Assembly (NCBI GenBank): GCA_036267155.1 | Contig: DATAWP010000003.1 | Coordinates: 1-64,000, forward strand | Length of the DNA stretch: 64,000 nucleotides | Direction of reading: 5' to 3' | Source: PALSA-1353 sp036267155 | GTDB lineage: Bacteria; Planctomycetota; Phycisphaerae; Tepidisphaerales; Tepidisphaeraceae | In this document: one piece after another, positions 35,861 to 45,300 of the stretch | Layout of the letters: the number at the start of each line of letters is the position of its first letter | Numbering within the stretch: the stretch's first letter is position 1 | Notes under the pieces: generated by a model | Databases searched by the model: none | What the model was told of the DNA's origin: nothing | What the model saw: only the letters and a program-made list of their open reading frames with translations | Made by a program: the position numbers and the translations under genes

Positions 35861-37180
35861 ATGGTATGGAAAGGTCTGGCCTGTTCGGCCGCGCTGGCCG
35901 CACTGGCTTGTAGTTCGGTGGCTCTGGCGGATACGGCGTCCGACCCCTATCTATTCGACGTTACCACGGCGCCGTCAACTGCGCCGCCGGAAGCGCCCGC
36001 ATCGGCCCCTTCCGGACCGACAACGCTGACTCCCATCATGTTTGCCCTGGACCCCACGCCGGTCGGTCAATGGCTGGAAAAGAACAAATTCGACATCACC
36101 GGATTCACCGAGCTTGGGTACTTTATCGATACAAACAACCCGCGTCTGGGCAGCGGCCCGCATGGTGACTCGCCCACCTTTGTTGGCTTCCCGGGCGCCT
36201 ACAGCAATCGCTTTTTGCTCGATCAAGTGGATCTGACGCTTGAGAAAAGCGTCGATTCCACCAAGTCGTGGGATTGGGGCTTCGTCGTCGAAACCGGCTA
36301 CGGAACGGATGATGCCTTCATCCATTCGCACGGCATTCTCGATAACGCGCCGGCGGGCTCGCCGCAGAATCAATTGGATCTCGTCCAGGCGAATGCGTCG
36401 CTGCTGGTGCCGCTCGGCTCTGGCCTGACCATCACGGCCGGCAAGTTCGTCGCCTTGCTCGGAGATGAAACCATCAACCCCACCGGCAATCTCTTTTATA
36501 CGCATAGCTACAACTTCACTTACGGGATCATGTACAACAACACCGGGCTCACCGGGTCGTACACATTCTCCAAGCTGATTATGGGCAATGATCTGACCGT
36601 CCTCGGCGGCATCAGCCGTGGATGGAACCAGAGCACCCTCGACAGCAACGGAGCGATCGACTTCCTGGGCCAGGCGAAATTCAACGTCACAAAAGAACTC
36701 GCGATGGTATTGAATCTCGAAGAAGGACCGGAAGCCCCCGGGGACTGTGGCGATTACTGGACAGCGATCGAGGCTATTCCAAGTTACACCGTGTCGGACC
36801 AGTTAACGGTTACGGGCGATTTTCTCTACGTGGATGCTCCGCACGATGCGGCGACAACGCCGGGCGAGTCGGCGCAATGGTATGGAGCGGTTGTGTATCC
36901 CAGCTACAAAATCAACTCGATGCTCTCGCTTAACACCCGCGCTGAATGGTACCGCGATCAGGGCGGAGCCACGACTGGCACGCAGGCGAATTATTACGAA
37001 CTCACCGCCGGCGTGCAGATCCATCCGCTGCCGAACGACAATATCTTCCAGTTCCTTCAGTTCCGGCCGGAAATTCGCCTGGATAATGCGGATCGGCGGG
37101 TTTTCAACTTGAGCCATGACAATGGCGCCGGCGATTACAGCGAAGTGACTTTCGCGGTAGATGCGATCATGCAGTTCTGA
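35861..37180 (+). CDS. Outer-membrane beta-barrel porin, BBP2/OmpL-like
   Basis: 439 residues from ATG 35861, just after GGAAGGAG (35846-35853); an upstream frame from 35756 lacks a signal. The signal is GLACSAALAALACSSVALADT. After a Pro/Ala linker, the body alternates polar and hydrophobic residues as in a barrel: FDITGFTELGYFIDTN, RFLLDQVDLTLEKSVD, DWGFVVETGYGTDDAF, LDLVQANASLLVPLGSGLTITAGKFVALLGDETINP, NFTYGIMYNNTGLTGSYTF. It ends in VTFAVDAIMQF, with the terminal Phe typical of outer-membrane barrels. This pattern matches the putative beta-barrel porin-2 family. A strong terminator follows. Confidence 0.88.
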   Translation: MVWKGLACSAALAALACSSVALADTASDPYLFDVTTAPSTAPPEAPASAPSGPTTLTPIMFALDPTPVGQWLEKNKFDITGFTELGYFIDTNNPRLGSGPHGDSPTFVGFPGAYSNRFLLDQVDLTLEKSVDSTKSWDWGFVVETGYGTDDAFIHSHGILDNAPAGSPQNQLDLVQANASLLVPLGSGLTITAGKFVALLGDETINPTGNLFYTHSYNFTYGIMYNNTGLTGSYTFSKLIMGNDLTVLGGISRGWNQSTLDSNGAIDFLGQAKFNVTKELAMVLNLEEGPEAPGDCGDYWTAIEAIPSYTVSDQLTVTGDFLYVDAPHDAATTPGESAQWYGAVVYPSYKINSMLSLNTRAEWYRDQGGATTGTQANYYELTAGVQIHPLPNDNIFQFLQFRPEIRLDNADRRVFNLSHDNGAGDYSEVTFAVDAIMQF

Positions 37181-37217
37181 GTCGGTTGTAACAGGAGTTC
37201 AACTTTTTTGAAATCGA

Positions 37218-37245
37218 AGCCCACGGCGGCGCCGTGGGCTTTTTT
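37218..37245 (+). terminator. Rho-independent terminator of the porin gene
   Basis: A perfect 10-base stem, AGCCCACGGC (37218-37227) with GCCGTGGGCT (37231-37240), a three-base loop GGC, and TTTTTT directly after. It lies 38 bases after the porin stop and touches the stop of the convergent AraC-type gene, so it may also serve the other strand. Confidence 0.93.
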
Positions 37246-38032
37246 ACGCATCCTTCGTTCGCCGGTATGCCGCCGGGGACATACCGGTCAGGCGCGTGAA
37301 TTGCCGCGAGAAGAAGAAAACATCTCGATACCCCAGTTGCTGCGCGATGCTCTTGATGGGCAGATCGGTGGCGCCGAGCAGATGCCTGGCGTGGCCGACG
37401 CGGCATGCGATGGCGTAGGAACGCGGCGAGGTTCCCAGCGCGGCGGCAAATCGTCGGCGGAAAGTCCGCGCGGACATCCCCGCTTCGGTTGCTAATTCAT
37501 CGTAGTCGATCTCCGCGCCCGCCGACGTGATTTTCGCCAGGCCAGTCTCCAGCCATGCCGGTACAGCATGCGGCTTGGCGCGGGCCTCGGCCAACTCGAC
37601 GAGGATCGTTTCCAGCAGCAGCGCTCCGCGTGCCAAGCCCCAACGGTCGGTCCGGCGCGAAAGCTCCAGCAGATCGTCGAATCGGCCGGAGTAATCCGCC
37701 CCGGGCGCCGGCTGCTGCGGGGCGACGGGGAATAGGCCGGCCGACATCCATTGCTTGACCGCCGGTCCGCGAAAAGCCAGGTAACGATGTACCCACGTCT
37801 TGCCGGGCGGCGCGGCGTGGAATCGGATTCTCGGACCGGGATAACTCGACCAAAACCATCGGCCCCGCAGCGGATAAGTTCCCGCGTCGATCCGCAACTC
37901 GATGACCCCGCCGTCCATGTATTGCAGGACGTAATAATCGTCGAAATGCTTGTCGATGCGGTGCCGGCACTGCGGCACAAACTGGCCGAAGAGAAATTGG
38001 ATCGCGCGGCGCACTTGGCCGTAAAGTACCAA
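37244..38032 (-). CDS. AraC-family transcriptional regulator
   Basis: 262 residues. The N-terminal half is a cupin-like sensor (VLQYMDGGVIELRIDAGTYPLRGRWFWSSYPGPRIRFHAAP). The C-terminal double helix-turn-helix is complete: IDYDELATEAGMSARTFRRRFAAALGTSPRSYAIACRVGHARHLLGATDLPIKSIAQQLGYRDVFFFSRQFTRLTGMSPAAYRR. The start is uncertain: TTG 38032 or GTG 38014, neither with a good ribosome site. It is divergent from the Gfo/Idh-GH88 operon, and four direct repeats fill the space between (38016-38093). It is therefore the likely regulator of that operon, and probably of itself, responding to a sugar. Confidence 0.9.
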   Translation of the reverse strand: MVLYGQVRRAIQFLFGQFVPQCRHRIDKHFDDYYVLQYMDGGVIELRIDAGTYPLRGRWFWSSYPGPRIRFHAAPPGKTWVHRYLAFRGPAVKQWMSAGLFPVAPQQPAPGADYSGRFDDLLELSRRTDRWGLARGALLLETILVELAEARAKPHAVPAWLETGLAKITSAGAEIDYDELATEAGMSARTFRRRFAAALGTSPRSYAIACRVGHARHLLGATDLPIKSIAQQLGYRDVFFFSRQFTRLTGMSPAAYRRTKDA

Positions 38033-38093
38033 AGATGGCTGTAAAATCCATTGGATGGCCGGAAAATGCAGATATCCTATGGCCGTAGAGTGC
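38016..38093 (+). promoter_or_regulatory. Four direct repeats, probable AraC-type operator array
   Basis: TGGCCGTAAAGTAC (38016), TGGCTGTAAAATCC (38036), TGGCCGGAAAATGC (38056) and TGGCCGTAGAGTGC (38080) share the pattern TGGCYGKARARTVC. Their starts are 20, 20 and 24 bases apart, close to two helical turns. AraC-family activators typically bind such direct repeats. The last copy ends 13 bases before the ATG of the first operon gene, and the first copy touches the possible regulator starts. Confidence 0.72.
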
Positions 38094-38106
38094 AGCAGGA
38101 GCGAAC

Positions 38107-39255
38107 ATGGAATCCCGTCGCATCGGAATCATCCTCAACGGCGTGACCGGCCGAATGGGAATGAATCAGCATCTGGAGCGGTCCATCATGGCCATCCGGC
38201 AGCAAGGCGGCGTGAAAGCCGATCCCAGAACCAGCATCATGCCCGAGCCGATTCTCGTGGGGCGAAACACGGAAAAGCTCAAGGCCCTGTCGCAGCGCCA
38301 TGGGGGAATCCCGTATTCGACCGATCTGGATTCGCTGCTGGACGATTCAAAATATTCGATTTACTTCGACGCGCAGACGACGCCGCTGCGCTTTGAAGCA
38401 GTGAGCAAAGCCCTGGCGGCGGGGAAGCACGTGTATTGCGAGAAGCCAGTCGCGACCACCTCAGCCGATGCGATGGAGCTGGTGCGGCGAGCCGAGAAAG
38501 CCGGCCTGAAAAATGGCGTCGTGCAGGACAAGCTATGGCTGCCTGGAATTCGCAAGCTTCGGCATCTCATCGATACCGGATTCTTCGGCAGAATTCTTTC
38601 CGTGCGCGGGGAGTTCGGATACTGGGTCTTCACCGGCGAGGATCAGCCGGCCCAGCGGCCAAGCTGGAATTACCGCGCCGAAGACGGCGGCGGGATCATC
38701 ATCGACATGCTGTGCCACTGGCGGTATCTCGTCGACAATCTCTTCGGCAACGTGACGAGTGTTTCGTGTCTGGGCGCGACGCATATCGATCATCGGATTG
38801 ACGAGGAAGGCCGGAAATATAAATGCACGGCCGACGACAGTGCCTACGCGACAATGATCACCGACCAAAACATTGTTTGCCATTTCAATTCATCCTGGTG
38901 CGTGCGCGTGCGGCGGGATGATTTGCTGACATTGCAGGTGGATGGGACGAAGGGCTCGGCCGTCGCGGGGCTGCGGGAGTGCCGGGCGCAGCCGGCGTCG
39001 AGAACGCCGCGGCCGGTTTGGAATCCGGATATCGACAGTCCGATCGATTTTTACGCCGACTGGCAGAAGGCGCCGGCGAATCAGCAGTATGACAATGCGT
39101 TTAAGGCGCAGTGGGAATTGTTTCTGCGTCACGTGGCGCTGGGCGAGCCGTTCGGATGGACGCTTCGCGAGGCGGCCAAGGGCGTGCAATTGGCGGAATT
39201 GGGAATCGAATCGTGGAACCAGCGGCGGTGGATGGATGTTCCAGAGTTGAGTTAA
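38107..39255 (+). CDS. Gfo/Idh/MocA-family oxidoreductase, first gene of AraC-controlled operon
   Basis: 382 residues, ATG preceded by GCAGGAG. IGIILNGVTGRMGMNQH is the dinucleotide-binding turn, in an unusual form resembling dihydrodipicolinate-reductase-type loops. LAAGKHVYCEKPVATTSADAMELVRRAEKAG carries the EKP motif, and GGGIIIDMLCHWRYLVDNLFG the conserved His region. NAD(P)-linked oxidation of a sugar acid or similar is expected. The next three genes (TIM-barrel isomerase, GH88 hydrolase, SDR) follow closely, implying a joint pathway. Distinct from the 338-residue oxidoreductase at 32972-33988. Confidence 0.88.
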   Translation: MESRRIGIILNGVTGRMGMNQHLERSIMAIRQQGGVKADPRTSIMPEPILVGRNTEKLKALSQRHGGIPYSTDLDSLLDDSKYSIYFDAQTTPLRFEAVSKALAAGKHVYCEKPVATTSADAMELVRRAEKAGLKNGVVQDKLWLPGIRKLRHLIDTGFFGRILSVRGEFGYWVFTGEDQPAQRPSWNYRAEDGGGIIIDMLCHWRYLVDNLFGNVTSVSCLGATHIDHRIDEEGRKYKCTADDSAYATMITDQNIVCHFNSSWCVRVRRDDLLTLQVDGTKGSAVAGLRECRAQPASRTPRPVWNPDIDSPIDFYADWQKAPANQQYDNAFKAQWELFLRHVALGEPFGWTLREAAKGVQLAELGIESWNQRRWMDVPELS

Positions 39256-39275
39256 TTCATTTCGAGTCATGCGCC

Positions 39276-40100
39276 ATGCCAACAGCGCCGCTTTCACGCC
39301 TGTGCATCCACACGATCACGACCAAGCCGCTGGCGCTGCCGGCGGCGGTGAAGGCGTATCGCGATGCGGGGGCGGCGGGGATCACGGTTTGGCGAGATGC
39401 GATCGTGCCGCTGGGGGTCAAAGAATCGGCGCGTATTCTGGCCGACTCGGGACTGAAAGTCGTAAGCCTGTGCCGAGGGGGATTTTTCCCGGCGGCCAGC
39501 GCGGCCGATCGGCAAAAGGCGCTGGATGACAATCGCCGGGTGATCGATGAAGCCGCGGCGATCGGGGCGCCGCTGGTGGTGCTGGTCTGCGGAGCCGCCC
39601 CGGGCGTTCCGCTGGCGGAGGCTCGCAAACAGATCGCCGGTGGAATCGCGGCCGTGATTCCCCACGCGACCCCAGCGGGCATCAAGCTTGGCATCGAGCC
39701 GCTCCATCCAATGTATGCGGACACGCGCAGCGCGATCAACACGCTTTCGCAGGCCAACGACATCGTGGAAAACCTTCGGTCGCCGGGGGTGGGCGTGACG
39801 ATTGACGTGTATCACGTCTGGTGGGACGAGCGCCTTGAGGCGGAGATCGCCCGATGCGGGCGGCTGGGAGCGATTTTTTCGTATCACGTTTGCGATTGGC
39901 GCTCGCCGACGCGCGACCTTCTTTTGGATCGCGGATTGATGGGCGAGGGATGTATTCCGCTGGGCCAGATCCGGTCGCGGGTGGAAAAGGCCGGATTTGA
40001 CGGCATGATTGAGGTGGAGATTTTTTCCAGTGAATTCTGGCAAATGGATCAACTGGAATTCGTGAAACGGTTAAAATCCGCGTACCTGGAGCATGCTTGA
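39276..40100 (+). CDS. Sugar phosphate isomerase/epimerase-like TIM-barrel protein
   Basis: 274 residues from ATG 39276; longer frames lie inside the oxidoreductase gene. Xylose-isomerase-like barrel with candidate metal ligands: Glu in KLGIEPLHPMYADTRS, Asp in VGVTIDVYHVWWD, His in FSYHVCDWRSPTRD and Glu in GMIEVEIFSSEFW. LGMIEVE-type ends and the IELHP pattern fit hydroxypyruvate-isomerase/IolE-like members. It would interconvert a keto-sugar or inosose intermediate. 20 bases after the oxidoreductase gene. Its stop overlaps an in-frame TTG of the GH88 gene. Confidence 0.87.
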   Translation: MPTAPLSRLCIHTITTKPLALPAAVKAYRDAGAAGITVWRDAIVPLGVKESARILADSGLKVVSLCRGGFFPAASAADRQKALDDNRRVIDEAAAIGAPLVVLVCGAAPGVPLAEARKQIAGGIAAVIPHATPAGIKLGIEPLHPMYADTRSAINTLSQANDIVENLRSPGVGVTIDVYHVWWDERLEAEIARCGRLGAIFSYHVCDWRSPTRDLLLDRGLMGEGCIPLGQIRSRVEKAGFDGMIEVEIFSSEFWQMDQLEFVKRLKSAYLEHA

Positions 40101-40108
40101 AGATCGAC

Positions 40109-41455
40109 ATGAAATTGGTCGCCGCCGATCTGGCCAAGCCCGCGGCGCGGGTACTGGAATTGGCCGGCGAGAAGGCGCGCCTGCTGGACCGGGAATGGGA
40201 CGCCTCGCGCGGAGCGCCGGTGTTCACGGTGAAGGGGCAATACACGACGCGCGGCTGGACGGAATGGACCCAGGGGTTTCAATACGGCCTGGCGATCCTG
40301 GCGTTTGACGGCACGGACCAGCGCGATCTATTGGAAATCGGGCGAAGCAAGACGCTCCAATTCATGGCCCCGCACGTTTCGAACGTGGGGGTGCACGACC
40401 ATGGGTTTAACAATCTTTCCACCTATGGAAATCTTCGCCGGCTGATGCGAGAAAAACGCATCAAACCCGACGAATGGGAGATGTCGTTTTACGAATTGGC
40501 GATCAAGACCAGCGGCGCGGTACAGGCGGCGCGGTGGACGACGTTGGCGGATGGGGGATACATCTATTCGTTCAACGGTGCGCATTCCCTGTTCATCGAT
40601 ACGATACGCAGCCTGCGGATACTGGGGCTGGCGCATCAGCTTGGGCATGTGCTGATGGGGGAAAACGACGAGAAGATTTCGCTGCTGGACCGGCTGATCG
40701 CGCATGCAAAGACGACGGTGAAATACAACATCTATTATGGCGCGGGGCGTGACGCGTACGACACGCCGGCAATGCGCGGCCGGACGGCGCACGAAGCGAT
40801 TTTCAACGACGGGCGGTTTCGCTGTCCGAGTTCGCAGCAGGGATATTCGCCGTTCAGCACGTGGACGCGCGGTTTGGCGTGGGCAATTCTTGGGTTGGCG
40901 GAGGAGTTGGAATTTTTGCGCTCGCTGTCGCCGGCAAAGCGGCCGGATGATGTGATGGAATTGCTGGAGAAGGCTGCGAAGGCCACGGCGGATTTTTACG
41001 TCGAGCAGGCGACCGCGGCGGATGGAATCCCCTATTGGGACACGGCCGCGCCGAATCTGCATCGGCTGGGAGAATGGCGGACGCGCAACGCCGATCCGTT
41101 CAACGAACATGAGCCGGTGGACTCCAGCGCGGCGGCGATCGCGGCGCAGGGTTTGCTTCGGCTGGGCCGATTCATGGCCGGCAGCGGATCACGTTACACG
41201 GGAGCCGGGCTGACGGTGGCCAGGACGTTGTTCGGCGATGCGTATCTGGCCCAGTCCATGGAGCATCAGGGATTGCTGCTTCATTCGGTTTATCATCGTC
41301 CCAACGGATGGGATTCCATTCCGGCTGGCCGGAGCGTTCCGTGCGAGGAGTCGAGCATGTGGGGCGATTATCACGCGGCGGAGTTGGCGGTGTACATCCA
41401 GAGGATCGCCGAGAGCCGCCGGCCGTATTATGCATTTTTTGATGCGGGGAATTGA
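40109..41455 (+). CDS. GH88 unsaturated glucuronyl hydrolase-like enzyme, cytoplasmic
   Basis: 448 residues from ATG 40109 (TTG 40097 also possible). No signal peptide. The alpha6/alpha6-barrel motifs of GH88 are present: GWTEWTQGFQYGLA, VGVHDHGFNNLSTYG with Asp97, NGAHSLFIDTIRSLR with Asp164 (the two Asp residues matching the catalytic pair of unsaturated glucuronyl hydrolase), QGYSPFSTWTRGLAWAILGLAEE and EPVDSSAAAIAAQGLLRL. GH88 enzymes hydrate the 4,5-double bond of the terminal uronic acid left by polysaccharide lyases. No lyase is encoded in this window. The product would feed the flanking redox/isomerase genes. Confidence 0.88.
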   Translation: MKLVAADLAKPAARVLELAGEKARLLDREWDASRGAPVFTVKGQYTTRGWTEWTQGFQYGLAILAFDGTDQRDLLEIGRSKTLQFMAPHVSNVGVHDHGFNNLSTYGNLRRLMREKRIKPDEWEMSFYELAIKTSGAVQAARWTTLADGGYIYSFNGAHSLFIDTIRSLRILGLAHQLGHVLMGENDEKISLLDRLIAHAKTTVKYNIYYGAGRDAYDTPAMRGRTAHEAIFNDGRFRCPSSQQGYSPFSTWTRGLAWAILGLAEELEFLRSLSPAKRPDDVMELLEKAAKATADFYVEQATAADGIPYWDTAAPNLHRLGEWRTRNADPFNEHEPVDSSAAAIAAQGLLRLGRFMAGSGSRYTGAGLTVARTLFGDAYLAQSMEHQGLLLHSVYHRPNGWDSIPAGRSVPCEESSMWGDYHAAELAVYIQRIAESRRPYYAFFDAGN

Positions 41456-42243
41456 TGGCCACGGCAACCGCGAAAAAAGTGGCGATGGTGACGGGCGGAA
41501 GCCGGGGAATCGGCTTCGGCATCGCGATGGCGCTAGCCGGCAGCGGGTTTGACCTCGCCATCAACGGCCGGCGGGATCAGACGGAAGTGGCCGAGGCGAT
41601 CGGAAAGCTGCAATCCGCGGGGGCGAAAGTGTTGTATCTGCGCGGGGACGTGGCTGACCGGGCCGCACGCGCGGCAATGCTCGAAGCGGTCGAACGCGGT
41701 TTCGGGCGGCTGGATGTGCTGGTGAACAACGCCGGGGTGGCGCCGGAGACGCGCGCGGATTTGCTGGACGCTTCGGAAGAAAGCTTCGACAGGTTGATGT
41801 CCATCAATCTCAAAGGCCCGTATTTTCTGACGCAGGCGGCGGCGCGGTGGATGGTGCGGCAGCGGAATGAGCGGGGACAGGACTGGCGCGGATGCATCAT
41901 CAACATCTCATCGGTGAGCGCGGCCGTGGCATCGGTCAATCGCGGGGATTATTGCATCTCCAAGGCGGGAATCGCGATGGCGACGCAACTGTGGGCGGCA
42001 CGATTGGCGGAGTTCGGCATCGACGTCTACGAAATCCGGCCGGGAATCGTGGCAACGGACATGACCGCGGGGATGAGGGAAAAATATGATCGGCTGATCG
42101 CAGGGGGATTGACGGTGGAAAAACGATGGGGGACGCCGGAAGATGTGGGGCGCGCGGCGGCGGTGCTGGCGCGGGGGGAGATCTCCTATGCGACGGGACA
42201 GGTTTTGAATGTCGATGGGGGAATGACGATCCGGCGGCTTTAG
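41455..42243 (+). CDS. Short-chain dehydrogenase/reductase
   Basis: 262 residues. Start ATG 41455 overlaps the GH88 stop in TGATG, a sign of coupled translation. Classical SDR marks are TGGSRGIGFGIA (cofactor loop), NNAGV, the Ser in INISSVSA, the catalytic YCISK pair, IRPGIVATDMTAG, and the end YATGQVLNVDGGMTIRRL. The ketone substrate is likely the open-chain keto-deoxy sugar from the GH88 reaction or the product of the oxidoreductase upstream (inference). Last gene of the AraC-controlled operon. Confidence 0.92.
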   Translation: MATATAKKVAMVTGGSRGIGFGIAMALAGSGFDLAINGRRDQTEVAEAIGKLQSAGAKVLYLRGDVADRAARAAMLEAVERGFGRLDVLVNNAGVAPETRADLLDASEESFDRLMSINLKGPYFLTQAAARWMVRQRNERGQDWRGCIINISSVSAAVASVNRGDYCISKAGIAMATQLWAARLAEFGIDVYEIRPGIVATDMTAGMREKYDRLIAGGLTVEKRWGTPEDVGRAAAVLARGEISYATGQVLNVDGGMTIRRL

Positions 42244-42276
42244 CAGTATTCGTTGGCCGTGCTGCCCTCGATGAAC

Positions 42277-42303
42277 CCGCGGAATTGCCATCCCGCGGCT
42301 TTT
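42277..42303 (+). terminator. Weak hairpin between convergent SDR and TpsA genes
   Basis: CCGCGG at 42277-42282 pairs with CCGCGG at 42293-42298 across a 10-base loop, followed by CTTTTG. Only a 6-base stem and four T residues, so activity is uncertain. Confidence 0.35.
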
Positions 42304-42305
42304 GG

Positions 42306-45300
42306 TCATGGCGGCGTGCCGACGCTTTCTACGGCAGCAATGAGATCGCGGTCTTGCATGCCGTTGGCGGACAAATTGGCGAGAATGTTGTACTGGAACG
42401 CTTCGCTGGCCTCCTTGTGGCTTAGCCCCATCACGTTGAGTTGCTGGAATAACGCGTTCAGTTGCAGCAGGTCGGCCGATACCTTGGCGGCGGCGGGCGT
42501 TCGGGCGCAGTATCGCTGGAAGCCCGGGCCCGTAGCGCGGTTGTAGCCGTTCTGGCTCACGTAAGCATCCCATGCAGTTTGGATATCGGTGGCAATCTGC
42601 GCCCTGCGGCTGGAGGCGGCAACGGAGGTTCCCGAGCCGCCGAAAATCGCCTGATAGCTCGCGAGGAATTCCCGCGCATGGGACGTATTGAGACGAGTAA
42701 CGACAACCGAGAAATCCTCTGCGCGCGGCCGGCGTTTTTTGGGCATGTCGTCGTAATCGACGACGCCGTCGGCGGCGGCGAGAATCTCGTCAGCGGTGGG
42801 TTCACGGGTATTGATGCCGGCGTCTTTAAGATCCTGCTGAAGCACCGGTCCGGGATAGGCGGTCTGGAAGGCGATTTTGAAATCAGCGGGAACGGTTCCG
42901 GCCACGAGGTCTTGCCGCGGGACTGCGCCGGCGATGGGCAGATCGAACACGAATGGGATCGGAGGAATGAAAGTCGGGATGGTCGCGCCCAAGGTCGCCG
43001 GGGTCAGGTCCAGCAGCAGACTGTCGGGGCCAAAAAACGCCGTTGGGGAAATCTGGCGGGCAACGGAGATGACCGTATTCAGGCTGGCGGCAATGGCCGC
43101 GATATTGGAACTTGGGTCGAACGACCGGGCGATAAAACCGGGAACATCAAACGATCCGGAGCCGGACGGTGCGACCGTGGAATAGTTTGCATCGGCGGGC
43201 AGGCTGATCTCGCCATCGGCAATCAGGTCCATGCCGGAATCCAATTTTGCGCTGCCCTCGACCGTGGGATCGCGAAGGACGAATATGATGTTCGGAGAGG
43301 TGATTGTCATATCGCCCTCGGAACTGAGGTCGCCGACCTCGGCGGTGCCGCCGTTGGTATCGATATTGAGATCGCCGATGACGGTGATTTTTTCGTTTTG
43401 CCCGACGGCGAAGAGGTTGGCGGCATTGGGACTGCCCGCGGAACCGATGTTGACGGTGAGGGGCCCGTAGGAATCGACGGTTGCGAAAAGGTCGGAGAAA
43501 TCCCTGGCTGAGGAACTGCCAAAGTTGACTTCGAAGTTTCCGCCCGAGGCGATGTTGACAACGGTGGCGGCCTGCTGGGTGGCGGGGAGCGCCAGACCGC
43601 TGGATCCGGGCGATCCGGCGCGGAAGAAGACGATGCCGCCGACTCCGGGCGTGAAGTCCAAAAAGGCCACGGGCGTGACGTCGCCGACGTTGTTGTTGAT
43701 GCGGGTTTGAGTGTCATCAACGACGTTCAGACCGCCGGGGCCTTCCAGGGTTCCGTCGAATTCGACGTCGCCGCTGTCGCCTTCTTCCTGGTTGCCGTCG
43801 GATATATTAACGTTGACGGGGAGCGAGACGGTTCCGCCGAAAATCGCGTTGCCGGATACGAAGATATCGCCATTGAGTGTTGTGTTGGGCTGTGCGCTGG
43901 ACCCATTGTTGGTGACGGTCAGCGACCCGATGGGACTGTCCGAAGTTCCGACGGCCGCGAGGATGACGGTTCCGGAAGATTGGATGGTCAAATCCGGCGT
44001 GGTGGTGTTGTCCGGATTGATGATGCTGCCGAAGGTGATGTTTCCGCCCGTGATCGTTGAGGTTGTGCCGGTCAGGGCAACGGTTGCGCCGGAGAGATCG
44101 ATGGGTCCGCCCGCGGTGGCGGTGATCGCGGCGCCGAGGCCCAGATAAAATCCGCTTGGAACGCTGAACGTCATGCTGCCTGCCCAATCGATGTCGCCGC
44201 CGATGCTTATGTTTACGGTGTTGGTGTTGGTGTTGTTGGTGGAAGTGATGGAAAGGATTTGACTGCCCGCGACGCCGCCGTCGGTGATCTCGGCGGTACT
44301 TTCAAATGTCGGGGTGGTGACGGTGAAATTGCCGCCGCCCGTGTTGATCTCTGCTTCGACGCCGCAGGCTTCGCCACAAGTGATTTCGACGGCCCCGCCG
44401 CCGGTGGTGATGGTTCCGCTCCCGGCGTTGGTGAAGGTGCTGGAAGTGGGGTCGCCGTTAATGATGAACGCCCCGCCATTGGTAATGACGGGCTCTCCAA
44501 ATGCGATCGTGGCGCCCGTGTTGTTGATCGTGACGCCGCCGCCGGTGGTGGTGATCGCACCGTTCTGATTGTCGATGAAAGAGACGGTTCCGCCGGCGAC
44601 AAACGAGCCGGCCGTGGTGGTGACCGGTCCGGCGACGGTGACCGTTCCCAAACTGAGCACGTCGTTGCCCAGGCCGACGGTAGTGGTGTCGAGGCTGACG
44701 GCCTGAGCCGTCACCGAGCCGGACGTGCCGTTGCCGATATTGACAAGGCCGCCGCTGGCGACAAATGCGCCGGACGTCGTCACGGTGCCGGTCACGGTGT
44801 TGTCCGCGGTGGCCGAGGTGCTAAACAGCGAAACCGGCACATCGGTCCCGGTGGACGTGATGTTGCCGCTGATCACCAGGCCGCCGGCGCTTTGAATCGT
44901 TACCCCACCGCTGCCCCCCCACGAGATGGCGCCGCCCAAGTTCGCGCCCAAGGTGGCACTCGTCGCGTTGATGGAAAGGGCCTGACTTCCAGTACCTACG
45001 CCGTCGGTGATCTCGGCACTGCTTGTAAACCCGGGTGAACTGAGAGTGAAGTTGCCCCCGCCGGTGTTGACTTCCGCTCCGATGGAGCTGTTTTCGGTGG
45101 AGGCGATTGTGACGGCCCCGCCGCCGGTGGTGATGGTTCCGGATCCGGAGTTGGTGAAGGTGCTGCCCAGGGTCGCGCTGAACGCCCCGCCGACGCCGCT
45201 ACCGGTAGTATCGATCGCATTTCCAATTGCGATTTCGCCGTTGTTCGTAATGCTGATCGCCCCGCCGTTGGTGGTGATGTTTCCGGCCCCGTTATCGAGC

